Assembly (NCBI GenBank): GCA_947624435.1
Contig: CANQKE010000005.1
Span: 1 to 64,000 of the forward strand
Direction of reading: 5' to 3'
Length of the DNA: 64,000 nt
Source: an uncultured Ruminiclostridium sp.
Lineage (GTDB): Bacteria; Bacillota; Clostridia; Oscillospirales; Ruminococcaceae
The notes under the pieces: generated by a model
The model's input: only the letters and a program-made list of their open reading frames with translations
Told to the model about the DNA's origin: nothing
Databases searched by the model: none
Translations under genes and position numbers: made by a program
Shown: positions 1 through 8,315 of the stretch, one piece after another
Numbering within the stretch: the stretch's first letter is position 1
Layout of the letters: each line of letters starts with the position of its first letter

Positions 1-587
1 CGGCGTTGGGCATCAATGCGTTTGTCAAGAAACTGTAAAAATGAACTGATTTTGTGTTGCTCACCTATTTTTGGAATGCAGATTCTTATGCCCGCAATCT
101 GCGGATACTTCAGATTCCAAGTATCCGAGGTTAGTCCTTGGGAGTTCTTGCGGAACTCATTTATCAGTTTTACTGTTTTGAATAAAGCGGCAAAATAGCC
201 TTCGTCGATTTCTTCCACAGCTTTTAGTACCGTATATGCAGGACTGACAATTCCATCGTATTTTGATATTCCGTTTGCTCCTTGCCACATACGCATTGAG
301 TTATATACGAGGTCGCCAGATCGGACAATTTTATAATTGCTTTTATCTTCGCTGGAATTGTCCTTACCCTCAATTTGAGAGCGTTTAACCACGCCATCGT
401 TCATGGTTACAGATAGTAATTCCATTGCAGCGCCGCCTCGTTCTGCTCTTTCTGAAAAAACATCTCCTATATGTGTGAGGATATAATCACCCTCAAACCC
501 CGGAAACCGCAGCTTGGGGACGAGAGCCTTTTGATTATTAATTGAGGTGCGGCGAGAGATATAGTAGAATGATTTGTGGAGGTGGTC
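1..587 (-). CDS. hsdS: Type I restriction specificity subunit HsdS segment, no start codon, cut by the window edge
   Basis: Reading the minus strand from 587 down to 3 gives about 195 uninterrupted codons, with a stop (TAA, 590-588) just before. The protein has the HsdS repeat entry KLRFPGFEG, a target-recognition domain with RSGDLVYNSMRMWQGANG, and the spacer-helix start GEQHKISSFLQFLDKRIDAQ. In this family each half-subunit reads one half of the DNA target and sits between HsdM subunits. No ATG, GTG or TTG lies before the conserved repeat; the first ATG (425-423) is inside the recognition domain. It is therefore probably a silent cassette that is expressed only after recombination, or a truncated gene. 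The divergent recombinase next door supports the cassette reading. The 3' end lies outside the window. Confidence 0.85.
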
Positions 588-590
588 TTA

Positions 591-1538
591 ATGACTGAAA
601 ATTCACATTTCAAGACGCTTGTCAACGAATGGCTCGCTGCCAAAAAAACTATGGTTACAGCGTCTACTTATGCAAACTTTGTCCTCATCGCAGAGAATCA
701 TCTGATACCGTATTTTGGTAATTGGAAAATAGGCAGCCTGACCGAATCTGATATTCAGAAATACATAGTTTATCTGTATGACGAGGGAAGACTTGACAGC
801 AAAGGCGGATTAACGGTAAAAAGCATACGTGATATTATTCTCGTGTTGAAGCTCTCGCTTGAATATGCTTATAAGGAAAAAGTTATCCCTTTGCTGAACT
901 GGGATTTGGTCGAGTATCCCAGAGAGAATAAAGCGCACCGTATCATATCGTTATCTAAAGAGGATGAGCAAAAATTGATCCAGTGCATCTACCTTAATCT
1001 TACCCGAAAATCAGCGGGAATACTTGTTTGCCTGATGACAGGGCTTCGTATAGGTGAGCTTTGCGGACTTAAAATGTGCGATATATCTATTGCAGAAAAA
1101 ACGATCTCCGTTAACCGTACAGTACAGCGCATTTATGATAAACGCAGAAAATCAACATGCATTAATATAGGATTACCCAAAACCAAAAGCTCTGTACGCA
1201 CTATCCCGTATCCGTCGTTGCTTGGAAAAATTCTGGAGAAATATCATTCTGATAATCCGGAAGCTTTCTTTTTGACCGGCAAGACAAAACCTACCGAGCC
1301 AAGAACATATCGCCAATATTTTGACCGATTTCTTAAACGTCACACACTTCCTAAAATAAAGTTTCACGAACTTCGTCATACATTTGCAGTAAGAGCTATA
1401 GAAATACCGGATTTTGACATTAAATCACTATCCGAAATTCTCGGTCACAAAAACGTTTCCTTTACGCTTAATGTGTACGGCAGTGCCAATATTCAGCAGA
1501 AAGTTAAATGTATGAATCTATTAAACGATTTGCTTTAG
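591..1538 (+). CDS. Tyrosine recombinase / phage-type integrase, probable hsdS invertase
   Basis: The 315-residue protein has an N-terminal SAM-like DNA-binding domain (about 5-90) and a C-terminal catalytic domain. Catalytic residues are visible: Arg153 in TGLRIGELCGL, a Lys near 199, His259 and Arg262 in FHELRHTF, His286 in LGHKNVS, and the nucleophile Tyr296 in NVYGSA. The start at 591 is preferred to an in-frame GTG at 576 because GGAGGTGG lies just ahead of it. The gene points away from the start-less hsdS segment. Recombinases of this family next to hsdS genes in Firmicutes invert specificity domains (established for type I shufflons). That it does so here is inference from position; it could also be a lone integrase relic. 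Confidence 0.9.
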   Translation: MTENSHFKTLVNEWLAAKKTMVTASTYANFVLIAENHLIPYFGNWKIGSLTESDIQKYIVYLYDEGRLDSKGGLTVKSIRDIILVLKLSLEYAYKEKVIPLLNWDLVEYPRENKAHRIISLSKEDEQKLIQCIYLNLTRKSAGILVCLMTGLRIGELCGLKMCDISIAEKTISVNRTVQRIYDKRRKSTCINIGLPKTKSSVRTIPYPSLLGKILEKYHSDNPEAFFLTGKTKPTEPRTYRQYFDRFLKRHTLPKIKFHELRHTFAVRAIEIPDFDIKSLSEILGHKNVSFTLNVYGSANIQQKVKCMNLLNDLL

Positions 1539-1564
1539 AATAAACAGTACTTTAAAAAATCGGA

Positions 1565-1592
1565 AAAAGCGTGCCCAAACGGACACGCTTTT
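1565..1592. terminator. Bidirectional rho-independent terminator
   Basis: AAAAGCGTG (1565-1573) and CACGCTTTT (1584-1592) form a perfect 9-bp stem with A and T flanks. It lies between the convergent recombinase and alcohol dehydrogenase genes and should serve both strands. Confidence 0.85.
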
Positions 1593-1607
1593 GTAATTCC
1601 TATATTA

Positions 1608-2762
1608 TCAATACGCCTTCTTATAAATCTCCAGTATCTCGGCGGGGTTGGTCTCTCTGGGGTTGCCGCCGGTGCAGACGTCGTTGAATGCCGCAACGGA
1701 AAGTGCCTCAAGATCCTCCTGCTTTACGCCGATGTCGGCGAGCTTTTGCGGGATATCAATGGAAATAGACAACTGGCGAACTGCGTCTATCGCTGCCTTT
1801 ACACCCTCGTCGTCGGTCATGCTTTCGGTACCCTCTACGCCCATAGCCTTTGCTATCGCTTTGTACTTGGGCTTAGCGGGGCTTTCTGCGTTGTATTCCA
1901 TTACAAACGGCAGCAGCAGCGCGTTTGCCACGCCGTGCGGAGTATCATAGAACGCGCCGAGCGGGTGTGCCATGGAATGAACTATGCCGAGTCCGACGTT
2001 TGAAAAGCCCATGCCGGCAACATACTGAGCCAGCGCCATGGTCTCCCTTGCTTTCGGGTCGCCCTGAACGCTGTCATACAGCGAGGAATGGATAAGCTCT
2101 ATCGCGCGAAGCTCTACCATGTCGGAAAGCTCCCACGCGCCTTTGGTGATATACCCCTCGATAGCGTGAGTAAGCGCGTCCATACCGGTGGAGGCGCAAA
2201 GCCCTTTCGGCATTCCCATCATAAGATCGCTGTCAACGATAGCAACTATCGGAATATCGTGCGGGTCGACGCATACCATCTTCTTGGTGTTCTTTTCGTC
2301 GGTGATAACGTAGTTTATAGTTACCTCCGCCGCTGTACCGGAGGTGGTGGGCAATGCTATCACAGGTACACTCTTGTTCTTGGTGTCGGCTGTACCCTCA
2401 AGAGATACCACGTCGGCAAATTCCGGATTTTCTATGATTATACCTATAGCCTTGGCGGTATCCATTACCGAGCCGCCGCCTACCGCTACCAGCGAATCAG
2501 CGCCTGACTCCTTGAATTTTGCTACGCCTGCCTGTACGTTAGCAACGGTGGGATTTGCCTTGATGTCGCAGTAGGTATCGTAAGCTATGCCCGCCTTGTC
2601 AAGCTCCGCGCTGACCTTTCCTGCAACGCCGCATTCGATAAGCGTCTTGTCGGTGACGAACAGCACCTTTTTAAGACCTCTGCCTTTCAGCTCCGGTACG
2701 AGGTTCTCCCTTGCGCCCGCGCCGAAATACGATGTTTCATTCAAAATAAAACGGTTTGCCAT
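1608..2762 (-). CDS. Iron-containing alcohol dehydrogenase
   Basis: This 384-residue protein belongs to the group III iron-dependent alcohol dehydrogenases (FucO/AdhB/butanol dehydrogenase type), which interconvert aldehydes and alcohols with NAD(P)H in the cytoplasm. The nucleotide-binding GGGSVMDTAKA lies near residue 95. The metal ligands are all present: Asp195 and His199 in GMDALTHAIEG, His262, and His276 in the PHGVANALLLP stretch. Length is normal for the family. The RBS AGGAAG precedes the ATG. A likely role is fermentative redox balance (ethanol, propanediol or butanol end); the substrate cannot be told from sequence. It has its own promoter and a shared terminator, so it is monocistronic. 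Confidence 0.92.
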   Translation of the reverse strand: MANRFILNETSYFGAGARENLVPELKGRGLKKVLFVTDKTLIECGVAGKVSAELDKAGIAYDTYCDIKANPTVANVQAGVAKFKESGADSLVAVGGGSVMDTAKAIGIIIENPEFADVVSLEGTADTKNKSVPVIALPTTSGTAAEVTINYVITDEKNTKKMVCVDPHDIPIVAIVDSDLMMGMPKGLCASTGMDALTHAIEGYITKGAWELSDMVELRAIELIHSSLYDSVQGDPKARETMALAQYVAGMGFSNVGLGIVHSMAHPLGAFYDTPHGVANALLLPFVMEYNAESPAKPKYKAIAKAMGVEGTESMTDDEGVKAAIDAVRQLSISIDIPQKLADIGVKQEDLEALSVAAFNDVCTGGNPRETNPAEILEIYKKAY

Positions 2763-2817
2763 TTGTTTTCTTCCTTTCGGTGGTTATTACAGCCGTGAAA
2801 AACTGTATGTTGATTTT

Positions 2818-2846
2818 ATTGTACCACTTTTATTGGAAAAAAGCAA
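2818..2846 (-). promoter_or_regulatory. Sigma-A promoter of the alcohol dehydrogenase gene
   Basis: On the minus strand TTGCTT (2846-2841), a 17-bp spacer and TACAAT (2823-2818), with TGG just before the -10, lie about 55 bp ahead of the start codon. Confidence 0.7.
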
Positions 2847-2952
2847 CGCCTTTCACAAAATTTTCAAACATTTAATGAATTTTTTGTGATATTTACAATG
2901 CCGTAAAATTAAAGCTGCTTGGAAAATATTCTACAAAAATTAACAAAACCTG

Positions 2953-2981
2953 TTGACTTTTTACCGACTGTATGATATATT
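2953..2981 (+). promoter_or_regulatory. Sigma-A promoter of the lipoprotein gene
   Basis: TTGACT (2953-2958), 17-bp spacer, TATATT (2976-2981), about 52 bp before the lipoprotein start. The 271-bp gap between the divergent genes at 2762 and 3034 holds this and the opposing promoter. Confidence 0.75.
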
Positions 2982-3033
2982 AAAATCAGTTTAATTCTCA
3001 AACAACTAAATAATCTGAAAAAGGGTCATAATT

Positions 3034-3906
3034 ATGAAAAATAACATCTACAAAGCAAAACAATCAAAAAGAGACAAAACGGCTAATAAGAGCGCTTTCT
3101 TAGCGTTGCTTACCCTTAGCGCCATATTGCTTAGCGGCTGTCAAAACGAGATATCGGATTATTCTTCATCGCTCCCGGAGGAAAGCAGCGCCGTTTTCTC
3201 CGACAGTTTAGCACAGTCCGACGAGGAAATCGAAACCTCTTCCGAGCCCGAGCTTGGATATTACGCCGGAAGAGAATACCCCGATGACGAGCTTGTCCCC
3301 GAAAGCTGGATACCGATAGACAGCTTAGCCGACGGAGCGCTTAAAATAAACGAAACCGTAAAAGCCGACACCTCGGTAAAAGACCCCGAAAAAGCTATTC
3401 CTATTTTGGTGGATAAAAACCGTCTGGTGCTTGAGATGTTTTTTATGCCTTTCGGTTCGGATTGGCTTAATGCTGACCTAAATTCGCCTTACGATTCTCC
3501 CGATCATGACGCTCCGCTTTATCCCGTGACCTTTTCCGGCGAAGATGTTTTCGATCTTAAGCAGCTTCACGACTTGGTTTACAGTACCTATGAGCAGTCG
3601 GCTGCCGATGATATCTGGAACTGGCCTAACGGCGAGCCGTGTTTTGTTGAGGAAAACGGTCGGTTATATTTGAACGTCTACGGCACGTTTAGCCGGGACT
3701 ATAAGGCGTTTCGCGCAAGATCGTATATAGAAATAACCGAAAAATCGGAAGATAAATGTACTTTTGTTTGGCATTTCCCCGATGTTGAAAAACTAAACGT
3801 CCCGGAGGAAAAAGGATTTGAATTTTTCTATTTTGATCAAACCTATACTGCGGAATACAAAGACGGACATTGGATGCTGAACGAAATAATTCTCGATCTT
3901 GTATGA
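3034..3906 (+). CDS. Lipoprotein of unknown function
   Basis: The 290-residue product starts with a basic N-terminus, a hydrophobic segment and the lipobox LLSGC (Cys36), so it should be lipid-anchored outside the membrane. A Ser/Glu-rich linker follows (about 40-75). The remaining acidic globular part (about 76-290) includes a tryptophan-rich stretch DDIWNWPNGEP and ends near LNEIILDLV. I do not recognise the domain. The ribosome site is weak (AAAAAGGG). It is transcribed alone from its own promoter and ends at a strong terminator. The Ser-rich stalk resembles those of the other two lipoproteins in this window (32951 and 34316), which suggests a surface role, but no function is assigned. Confidence 0.75.
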   Translation: MKNNIYKAKQSKRDKTANKSAFLALLTLSAILLSGCQNEISDYSSSLPEESSAVFSDSLAQSDEEIETSSEPELGYYAGREYPDDELVPESWIPIDSLADGALKINETVKADTSVKDPEKAIPILVDKNRLVLEMFFMPFGSDWLNADLNSPYDSPDHDAPLYPVTFSGEDVFDLKQLHDLVYSTYEQSAADDIWNWPNGEPCFVEENGRLYLNVYGTFSRDYKAFRARSYIEITEKSEDKCTFVWHFPDVEKLNVPEEKGFEFFYFDQTYTAEYKDGHWMLNEIILDLV

Positions 3907-3915
3907 AAATAATTT

Positions 3916-3944
3916 ACGGGACTTTCCGATACAGAAAGTCCCGT
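3916..3944. terminator. Bidirectional rho-independent terminator
   Basis: ACGGGACTTT (3916-3925) pairs perfectly with AAAGTCCCGT (3935-3944), followed by a T-rich stretch; it separates the convergent lipoprotein and Nudix genes. Confidence 0.88.
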
Positions 3945-3952
3945 TTATTGTT

Positions 3953-4426
3953 TTATATGCGTTCGTCATCGGTAAAGTATTTTATCCCGTTTTGAGGAGT
4001 TGAAAGCTCGGTCCTGTAAAATGCGGGATATATCGTTTTATCGGTGTTAGGCGAGATCCACTCTAAAAATTCGCCGCAGCTGTTTACCTCAAGATTCGGG
4101 GAAAAATCCTCCGGCACTTTCATATAGTAAAAAAATGACAGCTCGTATATCACTTTTCCGACTATCGGAGGTACGTCGCCGATAAAATAATTCTGATGTA
4201 CGAAGCCGAGGCGGTCTATTTCGAGCGTCGCTCCGGTTTCCTCTCTGACCTCGCGTATCACCGCCTGCTCGGCGGTCTCGCCGAACTGTATTCTTCCGCC
4301 GACCGAATAGTAATAGTCGTGGCCGGCGTTTTTCACCATAAGCACCTTGCCGTCCCTCATGATTATCGCCCCGACGCGGATATTAATAAATCCGTCGCCG
4401 CAGGGGACTGTCATATCCTGTCCCAT
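3953..4426 (-). CDS. Nudix hydrolase
   Basis: The 157-residue protein carries a full Nudix box at about residues 44-66 (GRIQFGETAEQAVIREVREETG), matching GX5EX7REUXEEXGU, so it should bind a divalent metal and hydrolyse a nucleoside diphosphate linked to another moiety. The order of substrates in this superfamily cannot be read from sequence (MutT-like cleaning, NADH, sugar nucleotides). The N-terminus (GFINIRVGAIIMRDGKVLMVKN) is the usual first strands. It is a single gene with its own consensus promoter. Confidence 0.9.
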   Translation of the reverse strand: MGQDMTVPCGDGFINIRVGAIIMRDGKVLMVKNAGHDYYYSVGGRIQFGETAEQAVIREVREETGATLEIDRLGFVHQNYFIGDVPPIVGKVIYELSFFYYMKVPEDFSPNLEVNSCGEFLEWISPNTDKTIYPAFYRTELSTPQNGIKYFTDDERI

Positions 4427-4512
4427 GATATCTCCTTTCGCTGCCCGAAGCCTCTTTGCTGTGCGGTTTTTCGCCGTATGAAAGCCGCCCCTTGAAAAAG
4501 AAACGGATTTTT

Positions 4513-4541
4513 ATTATAGCATCGACCTGTCGGTTTGTCAA
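4513..4541 (-). promoter_or_regulatory. Sigma-A promoter of the Nudix gene
   Basis: On the minus strand TTGACA (4541-4536), 17-bp spacer, TATAAT (4518-4513); a full consensus match. The 5' leader would be about 80 nt. Confidence 0.85.
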
Positions 4542-4581
4542 GAAAAAATTTTTTCGTTAGCCAAAAAGTTGAATATTCCTC

Positions 4582-4610
4582 TTGAAATTCTGCGGCGAAT
4601 AGGTTATAAT
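4582..4610 (+). promoter_or_regulatory. Sigma-A promoter of the NifU-like/GGGtGRT operon
   Basis: TTGAAA (4582-4587), 17-bp spacer, TATAAT (4605-4610), back to back with the Nudix promoter; leader about 60 nt before the ATG at 4678. Confidence 0.82.
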
Positions 4611-4677
4611 TATATTGTATATGTTACTTGTCCGTTTTTGCGGCGGGTACTGTAACGTTTTTGAAAGGAGCAGAAAA

Positions 4678-5373
4678 ATGGCAAATTTTTCTCAAGAAGT
4701 TGAAAAAATGTGTGTGGTCGCTAAGGGTGTCAACCACGGACCCGCCCCCATTCCCGAAGAAGGAAAATGGGTAAAAGCCTATCAGATAGGCGACATCAGC
4801 GGACTTACGCACGGTATAGGCTGGTGCGCGCCTCAGCAGGGTACCTGCAAGCTCACACTTAATGTTAAGGACGGCGTTATCGAGGAGGCTCTCGTAGAGA
4901 CGATAGGCTGTTCCGGTATGACTCATTCCGCGGCTATGGCGGCGGAGATACTGCCCGGAAAGACTATACTTGAAGCGCTCAATACCGACCTTGTATGCGA
5001 CGCTATCAACGTTGCGATGCGCGAGCTGTTTTTACAGATAGTTTACGGACGTACCCAGACTGCATTTTCCGAAAACGGTCTGCCGATAGGCGCAGGTCTT
5101 GAGGATCTCGGCAAGGGACTTCGTTCTCAGGTCGGAACTCTTTACTCCACCAAGGCAAAGGGCGTTCGCTATATGGAAATGGCGGAGGGCTACATAACCT
5201 CCCTCGGTCTGGACGAAAACAACGAGGTCATCGGCTATCAGTTCGTAAGAGTAGGCAAGATGCTGGAGGATATCCGTCACGGCAAGACTCCCGACGAGGC
5301 TTACAAGGCAAACTGCGGTCAGTACGGCAGATATGACGAGGCGGTCAAGAAGATCGACCCGCGTGAAGAATAA
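4678..5373 (+). CDS. NifU/IscU-like iron-sulfur scaffold-type protein, partner of GGGtGRT protein
   Basis: The start at 4678 (231 residues) follows a clear RBS GAAAGGAG; an upstream in-frame ATG at 4615 would fall only a few bases after the promoter -10. The fold signature of NifU N-terminal/IscU scaffolds is visible: Cys50 and Cys57 in GIGWCAPQQGTCKL, then Cys78 in TIGCSGMTHSAAMAAEIL. Scaffolds of this family bind a nascent Fe-S cluster through such cysteines. The C-terminus adds a further Cys (KANCGQYG). No cysteine desulfurase lies nearby. It is the first gene of a two-gene operon with the GGGtGRT protein 17 bp downstream, a pairing typical of Clostridia. Scaffold-like chemistry is inference; the biological role is not known to me. 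Confidence 0.75.
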   Translation: MANFSQEVEKMCVVAKGVNHGPAPIPEEGKWVKAYQIGDISGLTHGIGWCAPQQGTCKLTLNVKDGVIEEALVETIGCSGMTHSAAMAAEILPGKTILEALNTDLVCDAINVAMRELFLQIVYGRTQTAFSENGLPIGAGLEDLGKGLRSQVGTLYSTKAKGVRYMEMAEGYITSLGLDENNEVIGYQFVRVGKMLEDIRHGKTPDEAYKANCGQYGRYDEAVKKIDPREE

Positions 5374-5390
5374 GGAAAGGAGTAAAGATA

Positions 5391-6389
5391 ATGGCTAAAT
5401 TTGAAGGTCAGGAAAGACGTGCCGCTAAGATCGCCGCATGTCTGGAAACCCTCGGAATGAAAGAAATTGAAGAAGCAAGAGATCTTTGCCTTTCCAAGGG
5501 GATAAATGTTGAAGAGATAGTAAAGGGCGTTCAGCCCATCGCATTCGAGAACGCTGTCTGGGCTTACACGCTCGGCACCGCTATCGCGCTCAAGAGAGGG
5601 ATAAAGAAAGCCAGCGAAGCTGCTGCCGCAATAGGCGAAGGACTTCAGGCATTCTGCGTACCCGGTTCGGTCGCTGAAAACAGAAAGGTCGGACTCGGCC
5701 ACGGTAACCTCGGCGCTATGCTGCTCGACGAGCAGACAAAGTGCTTCTGCTTCCTCGCAGGACATGAGTCCTTTGCGGCTGCGGAAGGCGCTATCGGTAT
5801 CGCAAGGACTGCAAACAAGGCAAGAAAAGAACCGCTGAGAGTTATCCTTAACGGTCTCGGCAAGGACGCCGCTCAGATCATTTCGAGGATCAACGGCTTT
5901 ACCTATGTGCAGACCGATTATGATATCCCCAACGACAAGCTCACCGTTGTAAAGGAGATAGCTTATTCCGACGGCGATAAGGCAAAGGTTCGCTGCTACG
6001 GCGCAAACGACGTAAGCGAGGGCGTTGCCATCATGCGCAGCGAGGGCGTTGAGGTTTCCATCACCGGTAACTCCACCAACCCTACCCGTTTCCAGCACCT
6101 TGTAGCCGGCACTTATAAGAAGTGGGCTATCGAAAACGGCAAGAAGTACTTCTCCGTTGCTTCCGGCGGCGGCACCGGACGTACCCTGCACCCCGACAAC
6201 GTTGCGGCAGGTCCTGCGTCCTACGGTCTGACCGACTCGATGGGGCGTATGCACGGCGACGCTCAGTTCGCAGGTTCGTCCTCCGTACCGGCTCACGTTG
6301 AAATGATGGGTCTTATCGGTATGGGCAACAACCCGATGGTAGGCGCTACCGTGGCTTGCGCTGTGGCTGTTGAGGAAGCTAATAAGTAA
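5391..6389 (+). CDS. GGGtGRT protein, conserved, function unknown
   Basis: The 332-residue product contains the family-naming motif SGGGTGRTLHPDN at about residues 258-270 and is nearly all globular with no signal peptide or membrane segment, hence cytoplasmic. An earlier glycine-rich stretch, GLGHGNLGAMLLDE (about 101-114), and Cys/His residues in CFCFLAGHESF could serve ligand or metal binding. It follows the NifU-like gene by 17 bp with RBS GGAAAGGAG and ends at a strong terminator, so the two form a closed operon. The family is widespread in anaerobic Firmicutes but has no assigned reaction that I know of. Confidence 0.85.
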   Translation: MAKFEGQERRAAKIAACLETLGMKEIEEARDLCLSKGINVEEIVKGVQPIAFENAVWAYTLGTAIALKRGIKKASEAAAAIGEGLQAFCVPGSVAENRKVGLGHGNLGAMLLDEQTKCFCFLAGHESFAAAEGAIGIARTANKARKEPLRVILNGLGKDAAQIISRINGFTYVQTDYDIPNDKLTVVKEIAYSDGDKAKVRCYGANDVSEGVAIMRSEGVEVSITGNSTNPTRFQHLVAGTYKKWAIENGKKYFSVASGGGTGRTLHPDNVAAGPASYGLTDSMGRMHGDAQFAGSSSVPAHVEMMGLIGMGNNPMVGATVACAVAVEEANK

Positions 6390-6418
6390 GCTTTACCGCT
6401 GTAAATTCATTAAAAATT

Positions 6419-6458
6419 ATCAGGAATGGCAGAAACGCTGTTCCTGATTTTTTTGTTT
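6419..6458 (+). terminator. Rho-independent terminator
   Basis: ATCAGGAA (6419-6426) pairs with TTCCTGAT (6441-6448), followed by a run of T; it closes the GGGtGRT operon. Confidence 0.85.
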
Positions 6459-6511
6459 TTGTAAAGTATGAAAATCTGCGGTTTTTATAGGGGATTATAG
6501 AGCAAACAGGC

Positions 6512-6539
6512 TTGACATTTCGATACTTTACTGTATAAT
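6512..6539 (+). promoter_or_regulatory. Sigma-A promoter of the GH2 gene
   Basis: TTGACA (6512-6517), 16-bp spacer, TATAAT (6534-6539), just 23 bp before the ATG, so the leader is very short and holds only the RBS AAAGGAGG. Confidence 0.82.
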
Positions 6540-6562
6540 TTAAGAAAAAGGAGGCGGTCATT

Positions 6563-8269
6563 ATGGAGATACCCAGAGCAGAACACCCCAACCCGCAATT
6601 CATGCGGAAAAACTGGCAAAATCTTAACGGACATTGGGAGTTTGAGATCGATAATTCCAAAAGCGGCATAGATAGAAAGCTGTACGAATGCGATAGCTTG
6701 AGCGGCAGCATCATAGTTCCGTTTTGTCCCGAAAGCAAGCTTTCCGGCGTGGAAAACAAGGATTTTATGAATGCCGTATGGTACAGAAGGACCTTTGATA
6801 TAAGCAAAGAACAGCTTTTAGGACGCGTGCTGCTGCACTTCGGCGCGGTGGACTACGAAACCGTCGTATGGGTAAACGGTAAACAGGTCGGCAGTCATAA
6901 GGGCGGGTATACTTCGTTTGAGTTTGATATAACCGCTTATGTACATGAGGGCGAAAACGTGCTGACGGTATATGCCGCCGACGACGTCCGTTCCGGCTGT
7001 CAGCCGAGGGGAAAGCAGTCGGAGCTGTATTATTCCCACGGCTGCGATTACACCCGCACTACAGGGATATGGCAGACGGTATGGCTGGAATTTCTGCCGA
7101 AAAATTATATCAAAAGTGTGAAATTCTATCCCGATCCCGATAACGGCAAGGTGATCCTTACAGCCGAGCTTTGCGGCGGCGGAAAGCTTTGCGCAAATGT
7201 GTCATATAACGGAAAACCTGTCGGCAGCGCGGAGGGGGATTCTTTCGGTGGGACTTTAACGCTTGAGATACCCCTGTCCGAAATTCATCTGTGGGAAGTG
7301 GGAAACGGCAGGCTGTACGACGTGGTTTTGCGATTCGGGGAGGACGAAGCGGCAAGCTATTTCGGACTTCGCAGCGTGCGGCTGGACGGAATGAGATTTT
7401 TGATAAACGGCAGATCGGTCTTTCAGCGGCTGGTGCTGGATCAGGGCTTTTATCCGGACGGCATCTACACCGCGCCGACCGAAGAGACGATGATACACGA
7501 TATAAAGCTGTCGTTAGAGTTAGGCTTCAACGGGGCAAGACTCCACCAGAAGGTATTTGAGCCGAGGTTTTTGTATCATTGTGACCGGCTGGGCTATATC
7601 GTTTGGGGAGAGTATGCAAACTGGGGATTCGACCACTCCGACCCTGCGAATCTCGGCGGCTTTCTCAACGAGTGGCAGGAGGCCGTCGTGCGGGATATCA
7701 GTCACCCAAGTATAATCGGCTGGTGTCCTTTTAACGAAACATGGGACTATAAAGGAAAACCGCAGGACGGAAATATACTTAAAACCGTGTATAGGTTCAC
7801 AAAGCTTATAGACCCCACTCGTCCCTGCATCGACACGAGCGGACATTTCCATGTTGAAACGGATATTTTTGACATCCACGATTACGACCAGGATCCCGAT
7901 AATTTTAAGAAAAAGCTTAATAATTTCAATTCCGGAGACGAACGCGCGTGGAATCATTATTACAACAGGCAGCGTTACGGCGGGCAGCCCATGTTCGTCA
8001 GCGAATACGGCGGCATGAGATGGAGCAGCGCCGAAAACAGCAAAGCGTGGGGCTACGGTGAGGCTCCCAAGACCGAAAAAGAGTTTATCACAAGGCTTAA
8101 ACGGCTCACCGACGTCATAATGGATAACCCGAACATCTTCGGTTTTTGCTATACTCAGCTTTATGATGTCGAGCAGGAGGCGAACGGACTTTACACTTAC
8201 GACCGCACGCCGAAATTCGACTCGAAAAAAATAAGACCGATACTATCAAGGAAAGCGGCGATAGAATAG
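6563..8269 (+). CDS. Glycoside hydrolase family 2 enzyme (beta-galactosidase/glucuronidase type)
   Basis: The 568-residue protein has the GH2 order: N-terminal jelly-roll sugar-binding domain (about 1-180, with RRTFDI and WVNGKQVGSHKGGY), an immunoglobulin-like domain (about 190-270), and the TIM barrel. The acid/base is Glu392 in PFNETWDY and the nucleophile Glu481 in FVSEYGGMRW. There is no signal peptide, so it acts in the cytoplasm on imported oligosaccharides. It lacks the extra C-terminal domains of LacZ-size enzymes and is at the minimal size for the family. Specificity (beta-galactoside, glucuronide, mannoside or other) cannot be assigned. It is monocistronic with its own promoter. 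Confidence 0.9.
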   Translation: MEIPRAEHPNPQFMRKNWQNLNGHWEFEIDNSKSGIDRKLYECDSLSGSIIVPFCPESKLSGVENKDFMNAVWYRRTFDISKEQLLGRVLLHFGAVDYETVVWVNGKQVGSHKGGYTSFEFDITAYVHEGENVLTVYAADDVRSGCQPRGKQSELYYSHGCDYTRTTGIWQTVWLEFLPKNYIKSVKFYPDPDNGKVILTAELCGGGKLCANVSYNGKPVGSAEGDSFGGTLTLEIPLSEIHLWEVGNGRLYDVVLRFGEDEAASYFGLRSVRLDGMRFLINGRSVFQRLVLDQGFYPDGIYTAPTEETMIHDIKLSLELGFNGARLHQKVFEPRFLYHCDRLGYIVWGEYANWGFDHSDPANLGGFLNEWQEAVVRDISHPSIIGWCPFNETWDYKGKPQDGNILKTVYRFTKLIDPTRPCIDTSGHFHVETDIFDIHDYDQDPDNFKKKLNNFNSGDERAWNHYYNRQRYGGQPMFVSEYGGMRWSSAENSKAWGYGEAPKTEKEFITRLKRLTDVIMDNPNIFGFCYTQLYDVEQEANGLYTYDRTPKFDSKKIRPILSRKAAIE

Positions 8270-8315
8270 ACGACTGTCAACGCGATAGATAGGGATTTAT
8301 AAGGGGGTTTGGGAA

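Noticed and set aside
5319..6296. Long minus-strand reading frame of 325 codons opposite the GGGtGRT gene
   Set aside because: It has no recognisable motif and mirrors a well-supported gene; codon bias on the coding strand keeps the opposite frame open.
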